From the NCBI RefSeq assembly GCF_036226925.1, contig NZ_CP109031.1, positions 310,001 to 374,000 of the forward strand: DNA of 64,000 nucleotides, in the 5' to 3' direction. This document shows positions 17,036-25,246 of the stretch, piece after piece (positions within the stretch are counted from its first letter, which is position 1; each line of letters begins with the position of its first letter). Source of the stretch: Streptomyces sp. NBC_00659 (lineage in GTDB: Bacteria; Actinomycetota; Actinomycetes; Streptomycetales; Streptomycetaceae). The notes below the pieces were generated by a model. The model searched no databases. It saw only the letters and a list, made by a program, of their open reading frames with translations, and was not told the DNA's origin. Position numbers and translations under genes: made by a program.

Positions 17036-17473
17036 ATGGCGGACATCCTGCACCGGGTCGGCACCACGGCGGCCCGCGACACGGTCTATCAGGCACTCAC
17101 CACGGTCGACGGTCTGGCCGCATGGTGGACGACCGACACCGAGGGCAGCGGCGACGACGTACTGCAGTTCCGCTTCGGCGACGTCGGCGGCTTCGACATG
17201 AAGGTCCTCGAACTCCAGCCGGACACCCGAGTGCGGTGGGAGGTCGTCAGCGGTCCCGAGGAATGGGTCGGCACCACGGTGACCTTCGACCTCAAGCAGG
17301 AAGGCGAGTGGACGATCATCCTGTTCGCGCACGAAGGATGGCGCGAGCAGGTGGAGTTCATGAACCACTGCACCACCAAGTGGGCACTGTTCCTGATGAG
17401 CCTGAAATCCCTGATGGAGACGGGCACTGGTGCACCGCACCCGCACGACGTGCGGATCAGTAACTGGCACTGA
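17036..17473 (+). CDS. SRPBCC (AHSA1-like) domain protein
   Basis: A full-length 145-residue START-like protein: TTAARDTVYQALTTVDGLAA, WWTTDTEGSGDDVLQFRFGD, then VRWEVVSGPEEWVGTTVTFD and a C-terminal helix WALFLMSLKSLMETGTG. GAGGAG precedes ATG 17036. Such proteins bind hydrophobic ligands; the specific ligand is unknown. A short duplication (AGAACGCGAAGAAG twice, about 16986-17022) spans the ArsR end and the spacer before it. Confidence 0.9.
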   Translation: MADILHRVGTTAARDTVYQALTTVDGLAAWWTTDTEGSGDDVLQFRFGDVGGFDMKVLELQPDTRVRWEVVSGPEEWVGTTVTFDLKQEGEWTIILFAHEGWREQVEFMNHCTTKWALFLMSLKSLMETGTGAPHPHDVRISNWH

Positions 17474-17907
17474 CCCCGTCCGCGGGCGACTGCCGCCCCG
17501 ATACGCTCGCGCGATCATCGCGGATCTTCGGTCCGAATGCACGGCGGCCGTACCGCGGTCCTGAGGCCCGGATCCTGACGGGGCCGACGACCTCGCGGTC
17601 TCCGTTACCCCGCCCGTCTGGCGCCGCTCCCTCGGTCGATGCAACCGTGCCGGCCGGACCTGCCGCTCCCGGTACGACCGCTTGGCCGTCCAGGCGTCGG
17701 CGTTTCGCCAGCCGTGAGATTCCGATACGGAGTTCGGCCATGGCGATCACGGCGGGCGCCGCTGTCACGACCGTCCTGATCGGGATCGGCCTGCCGGCCC
17801 CAGCCGCCACAGGCTTCCCCGGTCGCCGGCCCGGCACCGTCCTGCCCGCCCCCACCCGGCAGTCGCTGAACCGCGGCGTGCGATCCGGCGACCGGGTGCC
17901 GGAGGGT
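17474..17907. other. intergenic stretch without recognisable gene
   Basis: About 430 bases between convergent genes. A plus-strand frame with a signal-like stretch (MAITAGAAVTTVLIGIGLPA, from 17740) runs on into the antisense of the DUF1772 gene and lacks a mature domain, so I do not call it. Confidence 0.4.
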
Positions 17908-18354
17908 TCAGGCGAGGGCGGCGGCCATCAGGGTGAAGGCGGCGATGATGACGGCGACGCGGACGTAGTGGAAGCGGTCCCAGCGGTTCATCTGCTGCTT
18001 CCAGTCGGCGGGGAGGCCGTCGGCGGTCCACGCCTTGACCCGGTTGTTGATCGGGACGAGCAACAGGATCGACATGACCACGCTGAGGATCAGCAGCGCG
18101 GCGGCTGTGACGACGAGGCCGGCGCCGTGGTGGTCCCATCCGGCGATGGCCCAGACCACGCTGAGGGCGAGTGAGCCGATGTACCAGAACGGCATCACGG
18201 CGCCGAGCAGCCGGGCCCCGTGGATGCGGCCGCGCAGGCCGTTGTCGCCGGGGAGGCCGTTGAGGATCGGGTTGACGAAGAAGGCGACGGAGAACTCCAC
18301 CCCCACCATCACGCCGACGGCCACGGTGGTGAAGACCTCGAGTGCGTTGAGCAT
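17908..18354 (-). CDS. DUF1772 (anthrone oxygenase-like) membrane protein
   Basis: 148 residues with four predicted membrane helices (VFTTVAVGVMVGVEFSVAFF; ARLLGAVMPFWYIGSLALSV; a third near 82-103; a fourth at the C-terminus) and the conserved N-P-I-L and N-x-R-V-K (NNRVKAW) features of DUF1772. Some relatives act as anthrone oxygenases or on small aromatic substrates, but most are uncharacterised. AGGAGAGG precedes ATG 18354. It is divergent from the TetR gene at 18446, with two palindromes between. Confidence 0.88.
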   Translation of the reverse strand: MLNALEVFTTVAVGVMVGVEFSVAFFVNPILNGLPGDNGLRGRIHGARLLGAVMPFWYIGSLALSVVWAIAGWDHHGAGLVVTAAALLILSVVMSILLLVPINNRVKAWTADGLPADWKQQMNRWDRFHYVRVAVIIAAFTLMAAALA

Positions 18355-18372
18355 GATGACCTCTCCTGCAAT

Positions 18373-18436
18373 CTAGCGGTGCTAGGTGATGAGGCAACGC
18401 TAGTACTGCTGCCGCTCGATTGTCTAGCAGTGCTAG
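18373..18436. promoter_or_regulatory. twin TetR operators
   Basis: CTAGCGGTGCTAG (18373-18385) and CTAGCAGTGCTAG (18424-18436) are 13-bp near-perfect palindromes in the divergent intergenic region, and a related half-site lies between them (GCTAGTACTGC). One abuts the tetR ribosome site, the other the DUF1772 start, so the regulator likely represses both genes. Confidence 0.7.
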
Positions 18437-18445
18437 GATCGAATC

Positions 18446-19024
18446 ATGTCGGTACAAGAACGCAAGGAGCGCGAACGGGCCGGCCGCGAGCGCCTCATCG
18501 TGGCGACGGCCCGCGAACTCGCCGAGCAGCAGGGCTGGGACGCGGTCACCACCCGCCGGCTCGCCGAGCGCATCGAGTACAGCCAGCCCGTCCTCTACAG
18601 CCATTTCCGCGGCAAGCGCGAGATCATCGGCGCCGTCGCCCTCGAGGGCGCGGCCGAGATGGCCGCGGCGCTGCGGGCCGCGGCCTCCGCCGCGGACGGC
18701 CCGCGCGCCCGGGTCACCGCCCTCGCCCGCGCCTACCTCGGCTTCGCCGAACGCAATCCGGCGGTCTACGACGCCATGTTCCAGCTCGACGGTGGTCTGG
18801 CGTTCGCGCACGAGGACACCCCGGAGCCTCTGAAGGACGCCTTCGCCGCTCTGCTGGAGAGCCTCGGCGAGGTCGCCGGGGACGGCGTCCACCCGGCACT
18901 GTTCACCGAGGTGTTCTGGGCGGCCCTGCACGGGCTGGCGACCCTGACCCGGGCGGGACGCCTGCCGCCGGGGGACGCCGAGCGGAGGGTGGAACTGCTG
19001 GTGGACCGGCTCGCCATGACCTGA
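18446..19024 (+). CDS. TetR family transcriptional regulator
   Basis: 192 residues. The N-terminal TetR helix-turn-helix reads TARELAEQQGWDAVTTRRLA and YSQPVLYSHFRGKREIIGAV. The C-terminal part (about 80-185) matches the TetR_C ligand-binding domain of the WHG type. AGGATCG precedes ATG 18446 and overlaps one of the palindromes. The divergent DUF1772 membrane protein is the likely target. Confidence 0.93.
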   Translation: MSVQERKERERAGRERLIVATARELAEQQGWDAVTTRRLAERIEYSQPVLYSHFRGKREIIGAVALEGAAEMAAALRAAASAADGPRARVTALARAYLGFAERNPAVYDAMFQLDGGLAFAHEDTPEPLKDAFAALLESLGEVAGDGVHPALFTEVFWAALHGLATLTRAGRLPPGDAERRVELLVDRLAMT

Positions 19025-19104
19025 CGCACCGTCCGGGCGGGCGAGGTCTTCCCGGCCCGGCTGCCTGCCCATGACATCTCTCCGCGGGAGGTCGGAGCGG
19101 CCGC

Positions 19105-19428
19105 GTGTCGCGGGATGACGCGCCAAGGCCGGTTGCCTCGCTCATGGCGACGGGCCTGGCGACGCCCGTCACCGTCGTGGCCGCCACCGTGGCGGTCATG
19201 GAGGCGGGTCCGGCGGACAAGGCCGGTGTGGCGTCGGCGGTGTTCAACGTGTCCCGTCAGGTGGGCAGCGCCATGGGTGTGGCCCTCTTCGGCACTCTCC
19301 TCGACACGGCGGGCGGCACGATCGGCGGGCTGCACGCGGCGGCGGTCGTCGCCTCGGCGGCGTTCCTGCTGGCGTCGGTACCGGCCGCGGCCACCGGGCG
19401 CCGGGCCGATGCCACCCGGGCCCGCTGA
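19105..19428 (+). pseudogene. MFS multidrug transporter, C-terminal fragment
   Basis: ATGLATPVTVVAATVAVMEA followed by PADKAGVASAVFNVSRQVGS and AMGVALFGTLL is the characteristic last third of DHA2/EmrB-type drug exporters (motif around Asn-x-x-Arg-Gln). The preceding eleven helices are absent and the frame opens within the TetR-MFS spacer. It is therefore a 5'-truncated remnant of a transporter that probably stood downstream of the TetR gene. Confidence 0.8.
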
Positions 19429-19701
19429 GGCCGCCGTATCCTCCCGGGCACCGGGCCCGACAGTCTGCCTTCGGCAGGACGGCCGGCATGGAGATCGTCG
19501 GGGCCCGGCGCCGGCTTCGTCAGGATCGGTGACCGGCGTGTGCTCAAGGGTGTCCGGCGTGAACGGGAGACGAGGCGGACGGGGATGCGGAACTTGCGCC
19601 AGGTGATCTTCGGCGTTGGTCGTCGGCACCGTGTCACCGGCCGAGGTCACGGCCGGAGGTGACGCCAAGCGCCGGCCCGCGCCCCTGTGCCGGTGGGGCC
19701 G

Positions 19702-20712
19702 TCAGCTGTTCTGCAGGGTGCTCCGGCGGTCCTGGTCGGGGAGGCGCAGGAGTGCCGCGCCGACCGGGGTCAGGGTGTGCAGGACGGTGTTCGCGTGCCG
19801 GTGGCTGGCGATGAGTCCCGAGTCGCGCAGGACCGTGGTGTGGTGGCTGGCGTTGGCCGTGGACACCGAAACGGCGCGGGCTATCTCGGAGTTGGTCGCG
19901 CCGTGCGTCACCGTCAGCAGTATCGCGGCGCGGGTACGTCCGAGCAGTGCCGACAACGACGCCTCGGCCGGGCGGGGCTGGGGCGCGGGAGCGGACGGCG
20001 CCGGCGGATAGAGCAGGACGGGCGGCAGGTCCGGGTCGGCGAAGGAGACCGGCTTCTGCCAGCAGAAGTAGGAGGGGATCAGGAGCAGGCCGCGGCCGCC
20101 CAGGTGCAGGTCCCGGTCCAGGCCTCCCCCGTACTCCACCTCCAGGACGGGGGCCTTCCACCGCATGGCGGGCTTCAGTGCGCCGAGCAGCGCCTCGGCT
20201 CCGCCGTGGAGCAGATCGCGCCCCCGGCGGGCGCACTCGGCGTCGACACGGGCCTGCATGCGGTCGGCGTAGGGGGCGATGACGGCGTTGTGGTACTTGC
20301 GCAGCACCGCGACCAGGTCCGCGCGGACATCGTTGTCGGCCAGGCGGTACATGTCCGCGGGTACGTTCCTGACCTGGGCGAGCAGACCGATCTCGTGGCG
20401 GACCCTGGACGGCGGGGTGTCGAGGATCGCGTCGAGTCCGCTGTCCAGCCCCTGACTCGCCTCGGCCGGGGTGAGGAAGTCGGGGAAGTAGGTCGCGCGG
20501 GGGAACAGGGGGAAGAGCAGTCGGCGTACCTCGGCGCCCAGTTGCCGGGTGGCGATGGCTTCGCGGGCGTCGCGGTACCAGGCGGCGTGGGCGCAGCGCC
20601 CGAGCTGCGACTGCAATCGGTGCAGGCTGGCGGCGATCTCCCATAAGGGGTCGGGTCTGGCGGCAAGGCGGGTTCGCGCGAGATCCTCCGTGGTGAAGTG
20701 GATACGCAGCAC
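19702..20712 (-). CDS. ArsR-like winged-helix regulator with DUF5937-type N-terminal domain
   Basis: I chose GTG 20712 (LRIHFTTEDLARTRLAARPD) because GGGGGGA lies just upstream and related proteins begin this way; a longer frame exists. Of 336 residues, the first ~230 form a helical domain of the DUF5937 type and the last ~80 an ArsR-like HTH (LLGRTRAAILLTVTHGATNS; VSTANASHHTTVLRDSGLIA). Such proteins are common in actinomycetes, with no known ligand. A neighbouring target is not evident. Confidence 0.88.
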   Translation of the reverse strand: MLRIHFTTEDLARTRLAARPDPLWEIAASLHRLQSQLGRCAHAAWYRDAREAIATRQLGAEVRRLLFPLFPRATYFPDFLTPAEASQGLDSGLDAILDTPPSRVRHEIGLLAQVRNVPADMYRLADNDVRADLVAVLRKYHNAVIAPYADRMQARVDAECARRGRDLLHGGAEALLGALKPAMRWKAPVLEVEYGGGLDRDLHLGGRGLLLIPSYFCWQKPVSFADPDLPPVLLYPPAPSAPAPQPRPAEASLSALLGRTRAAILLTVTHGATNSEIARAVSVSTANASHHTTVLRDSGLIASHRHANTVLHTLTPVGAALLRLPDQDRRSTLQNS

Positions 20713-20839
20713 GGTCCCCCCACGCATGTTCTTTTCCCCGATGCGGCTGACAATGCCGCGCCGCCCCCGTGAAAGCAAGATCGAAACGGGTCAACTCGAG
20801 GCGCGTGGAGACCGGTTGGCGCCGTGTGGGCCGGGCCGG

Positions 20840-21613
20840 TCATCCCGTGACGATTGCGGCGACCTCCCGGCGTAGGGCGGGCAGGTCGGTGAAGACCGTA
20901 CCGGGGCAGTCGGTGTCCGCCCAGTTGCGGTGGCCGCCGATGACCGGCGCGGCGCGGCTGACCCCGCTGACCGGATTGAGGTAGAGCACCTTGCCCGTGG
21001 GGGCGAGCGCGTGCCGTGCGGCCAGGTCGGCCAGGAGCTGCACGAGCGCGGTGCGTGCGGCGGTCGACGGGGGTGTGGTCGTCAGCGTTCCCAGCAGGGC
21101 GATTCCGATGTTGCCCGTGTTGTAGCCCTGGACGTGCGCGCCGGTCACGAGCCGGCCCGCCGAGTCGTGTGCGGCCGTACCGTCGGTACCGGACCAACGC
21201 CCCTCGTACACCAGGCCGTTCCGGTCGATCAGGAAGTGGTAGCCGATGTCGCCGTAGCCCTTGCCGACCGTGTCGTTGCGGTAGATCGCCCGTACCACCG
21301 CGGCCGGGTCGGGATCGCTGCTCCCGTCGTCGGTGTGGTGCACGGTGAGGGTCTGGACCGGGTAGTACTCGGGCGGCCAGAGCTCCGTACCGTCTGTGTA
21401 CCGGAGTGTCTCGTCCGCGCCCCACGCGGCTCGGGACAGCAGCGTGTACGCGGCCGAGGCCGAGGCCGCCGCCGAGGGCGGGCGGGGCACCACGCTCAAC
21501 GCGGCGGCTCCGAGCACGCCGAGGATCACGCGTCGGGGTATTGGGGACGCCATGGGGTTTGACCTCTGGGGGCCTGCGGCCTGCGGGTCCGGGTTCGGGT
21601 TCGGGTCCGTCAT
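20840..21613 (-). CDS. secreted N-acetylmuramoyl-L-alanine amidase (PGRP/amidase_2)
   Basis: The 257-residue protein starts with a twin-arginine-like signal (PRRVILGVLGAAALSV) followed by an amidase_2/PGRP domain: LLSRAAWGADETLRYTDG, the zinc ligand region TLTVHHTDDGS, YHFLIDRNGLVYEGRW, and HRNWADTDCPG with the second His and the Cys ligand. It should cut the amide between muramic acid and the stem peptide outside the cell. AGGAGGATC precedes ATG 21613. The next gene upstream encodes a peptidoglycan-binding-like protein, so the two may act together. Confidence 0.93.
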   Translation of the reverse strand: MTDPNPNPDPQAAGPQRSNPMASPIPRRVILGVLGAAALSVVPRPPSAAASASAAYTLLSRAAWGADETLRYTDGTELWPPEYYPVQTLTVHHTDDGSSDPDPAAVVRAIYRNDTVGKGYGDIGYHFLIDRNGLVYEGRWSGTDGTAAHDSAGRLVTGAHVQGYNTGNIGIALLGTLTTTPPSTAARTALVQLLADLAARHALAPTGKVLYLNPVSGVSRAAPVIGGHRNWADTDCPGTVFTDLPALRREVAAIVTG

Positions 21614-21703
21614 CGTGTGATCCTCCTGTGGGGGTGTTCGCGGGCCGGCCCGCCCGCTCCCCGGAATGCGGAGGCGGGCGGCCGGTGGAACGGGAGGTCG
21701 CTG

Positions 21704-22069
21704 TTACAGGGCGCAGGCGGGCTTGGGGGTGTAGAGGCGGGACCACGTGCTGGAGCCCACGATGCCGTCGGCGCCGCCGGTGGTGCCGTTGCACGTCTGC
21801 ACGTAGTACACGCCGTCCGCGGTTGCCGGGCCGTAGTCCCCGTCTTCGTCGATGTAGGCCGGGTAGCTGCTGTAGAAGTTGATGAGGCACTGCACCTGCT
21901 TGACCGCACTGCTGTTGTCGCCGGGGTGGACCGTGGGCCGCGCGGAGTCGGCGATGTAGTTGCAGTTGCTCTCGGCGGCCGAAGCGCTTGCGGAGGGGGC
22001 GCCGACGAGCATGCCTGCGACGGCGAGCACGGCGGTGCTGCACAGAACAGCGAGGCGATGGGTGCGCAT
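21704..22069 (-). CDS. secreted peptidoglycan-binding-like protein
   Basis: From ATG 22069 (GGGAG upstream), 121 residues with a signal peptide ending near GAPSASA and a mature domain: PTVHPGDNSSAVKQVQCLIN, then YIDEDGDYGPATADGVYYVQ. That is the repeat pattern of PG_binding_1 (V-x-x-LQ...G-x-F-G-x-x-T). Four cysteines (residues near NCN, QCL, TCN, PAC) probably form disulfides. It lies 90 bases upstream of the amidase on the same strand. Confidence 0.87.
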   Translation of the reverse strand: MRTHRLAVLCSTAVLAVAGMLVGAPSASASAAESNCNYIADSARPTVHPGDNSSAVKQVQCLINFYSSYPAYIDEDGDYGPATADGVYYVQTCNGTTGGADGIVGSSTWSRLYTPKPACAL

Positions 22070-22399
22070 GAAGTGTCTCCCGAGGTGTGCGGTGGTCGTG
22101 ATGAAAGTAAGCGTGCGCGTGAACACGATCACCGTCCACGAGATTCGACTGTGCCGAAAACAGGCAGCTCAGGTGCCGTGGGGCAGCGTGAGACATCCGT
22201 CGCCGGGCCGAGCGGCGCGTTCGGCAGGCGACTGGGGAGCGGGGACGGTAAGAACGGTCCCAGAGCCGGTGGTTCGGTCGAAGGGACGGGGAACTCCGTT
22301 CGGCGGACGGGGAGTTTGCGGCCGATGCACAACCGTTCCGGCGTCCCGCGAGTCACCTAGGGCAGGAGCAAACATCTCCAAAGATCACAAGGGGGAAAT
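22070..22399. other. divergent intergenic region
   Basis: About 330 bases between the divergent peptidoglycan-binding and SapA-like genes. No further gene is supported; both promoters must lie here but I cannot assign hexamers with confidence. Confidence 0.4.
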
Positions 22400-22849
22400 A
22401 TGCGATTCAACCGTTCTGTTCTGACGGGGGCCGCTTTCGCCGCCCTGGCGGTGGGGGCCGCCACCGCTCTGGCGGCGCCCGCCTCGGCCGCACCGAACAC
22501 CACGCCGCAGAAGGTCTGCGGAAGCGCCTACAAGACCGTGAACTCCGCGCCCGTCGGCTCCCTGGGCACCGTCTACCTGACGTACAACGCGTCGAACGGA
22601 AAGAACTGCGTCGCGACCATCCGCCAGAACCCGGGCACCGCCGTGGACATGTCCACATGGATCTACGTCCCCGACACCGACGAGGGCGCCCAGGACTACG
22701 GGCGGTACACCTCGTACGCGGGGCCGGCCTATGTGTACGGCAAGGGCCACTGCGTCGACTGGGGCGGCCAGATCAACAACGTGTACATCCAGGTGACCGG
22801 CTCCAACTGCGCCTCCTTCAAGGAGCACCGGGTCACCTTCACCCGCTGA
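22400..22849 (+). CDS. SapA-like secreted protein (spore-associated protein A family)
   Basis: The 149-residue protein has a signal peptide (MRFNRSVLTGAAFAALAVGA, cleavage near ASA-AP) and a mature domain with VCGSAYKTVNSAPVGSLGTV, KNCVATIRQNPG, YGRYTSYAGPAYVYGKGHCV and ITG-like NCASFKEHRVTFTR. This matches, from memory, the spore-associated protein A family, known to be secreted and found on spores of Streptomyces. Four cysteines are in conserved positions. GGGGGAA precedes ATG 22400. Confidence 0.82.
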   Translation: MRFNRSVLTGAAFAALAVGAATALAAPASAAPNTTPQKVCGSAYKTVNSAPVGSLGTVYLTYNASNGKNCVATIRQNPGTAVDMSTWIYVPDTDEGAQDYGRYTSYAGPAYVYGKGHCVDWGGQINNVYIQVTGSNCASFKEHRVTFTR

Positions 22850-22974
22850 CCGCCACTCCTCCCGGCCACCACGCTCCAGCGCCGCCCTCTCCCCTGACCC
22901 GGGTACGGAGGGCCGACGGTGACCGGGCCGGCGCCCCACAGCCCGATCACCGCGCGGGAACGCACTTGGCCCAA

Positions 22975-23058
22975 CTCGCTCCGGCAGGCGCACCAAGTTC
23001 TGCCGGAGCGAGCACGTGTCGGCAGACTCACCGAGTTCTGCCGGGGCGAGCACATGTC
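22975..23058. repeat. short inverted and direct repeats after the SapA-like gene
   Basis: CTCGCTCCGGCAG (22975-22987) pairs with CTGCCGGAGCGAG (23000-23012). The right arm is part of a 30-bp unit (22991-23020) repeated with three changes at 23029-23058. It could be a terminator that was then duplicated. The remainder of 22850-23210 holds no gene that I can support. Confidence 0.45.
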
Positions 23059-23210
23059 CCAGCCCGTGCCACAGGCCCCAGGCCCCAGGCCCTGTCTGCC
23101 GACCGGGACTGTCCGTTTCAACGGAGGCCTCATCTGCCTGGGCACCACCGCAACCGCAACCAGCAGTCGAGGCGCACAACCAGGCGGAAAGCGAGCGCTC
23201 CGACGCCTGG

Positions 23211-23633
23211 TCAGGCGGAGGCGAAAACCTCCTCGGGGACGTCGTCGAGGACGAATCCGTTGTCGAGCCGGACGCGGACCGTGACGCGGAGCATCCGTCG
23301 CTGGTAGGCGACCCACTGCTCTTCCAAGGCCCCCACCTGCTCCTCCAGCTGCTTTCTGCTCACCGGCGGCATCTGGTGGCCGAAGTCGTCGAGGAGCGAC
23401 TTGAGACGCAGGTACTCACGGACCTCGTGACTCTGCTGCCGGTGGTGCTCGTCCACACGCTCGACAGTGCCCTCGATGCCTGCCGCCAGGGCCAGCGAGG
23501 CGGCGAAAGCACCCGTCTCCTGTGGGGACTCCCCGGCCGGGGTCACCGACCCGGCCAACCGGAGATCCGCAGCCAGCCGCACCCGTTGGCCCACGTTCAG
23601 CGTCATCGATCCTTCGTCTTCCTCGTCGGTCAC
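23211..23633 (-). CDS. conserved hypothetical protein, coupled to the gene before it
   Basis: GTG 23633 overlaps the stop of the upstream gene (GTGA), which supports this start over ATG 23606. The 140 residues include a beta-rich start (LNVGQRVRLAADLRLAG), a middle helix with possible coiled-coil (VREYLRLKSLLDDFGHQM; SRKQLEEQVGALEEQW) and a last beta part (LRVTVRVRLDNGFVLDDVPE). No known domain recognised. Confidence 0.7.
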   Translation of the reverse strand: MTDEEDEGSMTLNVGQRVRLAADLRLAGSVTPAGESPQETGAFAASLALAAGIEGTVERVDEHHRQQSHEVREYLRLKSLLDDFGHQMPPVSRKQLEEQVGALEEQWVAYQRRMLRVTVRVRLDNGFVLDDVPEEVFASA

Positions 23634-23941
23634 CGGTGATCCGGCGGACGTGGCGTCGCCAGGCGTACCGGAGAGGACAGGATCATCCCACCCTCACCTC
23701 CGGTCCCGGCGCGATCGAGGGTGAAGTGGAGCGGGTGTCGGATCTCGACCTGCTCTCCGTCGAAGTCGAACAGGACCGGGCAGTCACAGAACCACTCGTC
23801 ACCCTGAAGGTCCCAGACCATCCAGACCCTCGTCAGAGTCCGGCCGGCAAGACCACGCAGACGATGCGCGTGCTCCCGCACAACGTCACTGCGGTGGTTC
23901 AGCCACACCGGCTGGTAGCCCACGATGCCGAAATCGAACAT
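23630..23941 (-). CDS. conserved hypothetical protein
   Basis: A 103-residue protein beginning MFDFGIVGYQPVWLNHRSDV, aromatic-rich and with normal codon bias (WMVWDLQGDEWFCDCPVLFD). The start has AGGATGAC upstream. It forms a two-gene operon with the coupled gene that ends at 23211. The last 25 residues are low in complexity. Function unknown. Confidence 0.7.
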   Translation of the reverse strand: MFDFGIVGYQPVWLNHRSDVVREHAHRLRGLAGRTLTRVWMVWDLQGDEWFCDCPVLFDFDGEQVEIRHPLHFTLDRAGTGGEGGMILSSPVRLATPRPPDHR

Positions 23942-24263
23942 TGCGTCATCCTGTCAGAGCTGCCACACACCGGCTCGACGCAGGTCCGAACTGCAGCTGC
24001 CTACCACGTCCTACTCGTCCGGATGCGAACCCCCGGCAGAAGTAGGGCCGACAGTGCTTCTGCCGGGAGAACCGCCTGGGCATGGCGCCCCTCAAATGAT
24101 CGACTGAAGACAGACGCGGGACGTCCTCCACGTATACGCACTCCGGTGGACACCCCCTCGGCGGACGGCCGCCGGGGACGGAGCCGGTGCGGGAGTGGCG
24201 ACGACCACCCGCCGCTCGACAGACCGTCGCACGCATGCGGCAGACCGAACGGGGACCTCTCAC
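23942..24263. other. divergent intergenic region
   Basis: About 320 bases between the hypothetical pair and the PIG-L gene, with no supported gene or strong repeat. Confidence 0.4.
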
Positions 24264-25163
24264 ATGAACAGCAGCAATGAGCGCAGCGCAGGGTTGTCCA
24301 GGCGGAGTGTCCTGGCCGCCGGTGCGCTGACCGCGGCCGCTGTGGCGTACCAGGCGGGCCGTGCCCCCACGGCGTCGGCCGCCGCCAAGCCCGCCATCTT
24401 CTACGCCCCGCACCAGGACGACGACGCGATCGGCCTGGCCGGGTCGATCCTGGAGCACAAGGCGGCGGGTCGGCCCGTCTACCTCGTCCTGGTGAGCAAC
24501 GGCCGCAATCCGGACCTGGCCGTGCGCATGAACAGCGACCCGTGCCCCTTGACCCAGTGGTCCAGCCCGCATCCGTGCGCCGCGGGCGGCCGGCACAACC
24601 TGTCCTGGCAGACCGACGGAACCACCAAGGTCGTCGCCGCCCGGACCGCCGAGTTCATGGCCTCCGCGAAGGCGCTGGGCGTGGACAAGGTCATCAACTT
24701 CAAGGTGGTGGACGACGGGTTCTCCAGCACCGCCGCCTACGACCGGCTTGTCGACCGGATCGAAGCAAAGGTCAGGGCGCTCGCCGCTCAGTATCCCGGA
24801 GCCTCGCACAAGTTCACCGCCGGCTGGCTCGAGCACACCGAGACGCACAAAGCATGCAGCGACGTGGCCTACCGCCTGATGAACGACGGCACGATCTCCG
24901 ACGTGCGCTTCAACCACGTCTACGCCTACGAACGTCCCCAGCAGGACCGTGCGAACGGCGCCGCCTACGTGCTGACCATCCCCGGCTCCCACATGACGAT
25001 CAAGCGGAACGCGATGTACGCCTACAACACCTGGGACCCGAGCCGGAACCTGTACGCGCTGGGCTATCACAGCGTCCCGGAACTGCTGGAGGCCGCGCAC
25101 GCCGATCCGCGCGAGTTCGTCCACACCCTGCCCTCCGACTACCGGCCGGGCAAGGGCAACTGA
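24264..25163 (+). CDS. Tat-exported PIG-L family deacetylase
   Basis: ATG 24264 gives 299 residues with a twin-arginine signal (SRRSVLAAGALTAAAVAY). The PIG-L/LmbE fold follows, with the metal motif YAPHQDDDAIGLAGSILEHK near residue 50 (P-H-x-D-D) and later VHTLP and TAGWLEHTETHKACSDVA, where the His residues complete the zinc site. The family removes N-acetyl groups from glycans or GlcNAc conjugates; export by Tat points to an extracellular glycan substrate. A DUF4232-like lipoprotein gene follows 83 bases later. Confidence 0.92.
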   Translation: MNSSNERSAGLSRRSVLAAGALTAAAVAYQAGRAPTASAAAKPAIFYAPHQDDDAIGLAGSILEHKAAGRPVYLVLVSNGRNPDLAVRMNSDPCPLTQWSSPHPCAAGGRHNLSWQTDGTTKVVAARTAEFMASAKALGVDKVINFKVVDDGFSSTAAYDRLVDRIEAKVRALAAQYPGASHKFTAGWLEHTETHKACSDVAYRLMNDGTISDVRFNHVYAYERPQQDRANGAAYVLTIPGSHMTIKRNAMYAYNTWDPSRNLYALGYHSVPELLEAAHADPREFVHTLPSDYRPGKGN

Positions 25164-25246
25164 CCATCGAAAAGAACAGGCAGACCGACCGACACCGGCC
25201 GACGGCACCAAGCCGCGGCCCCGCACCACTCACGGGGGAACCCTTC

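Noticed and set aside
17647..18174. Plus-strand frame with a signal-peptide-like stretch at 17740
   Set aside because: The stretch after the signal is antisense of the DUF1772 gene and has no protein-like composition.
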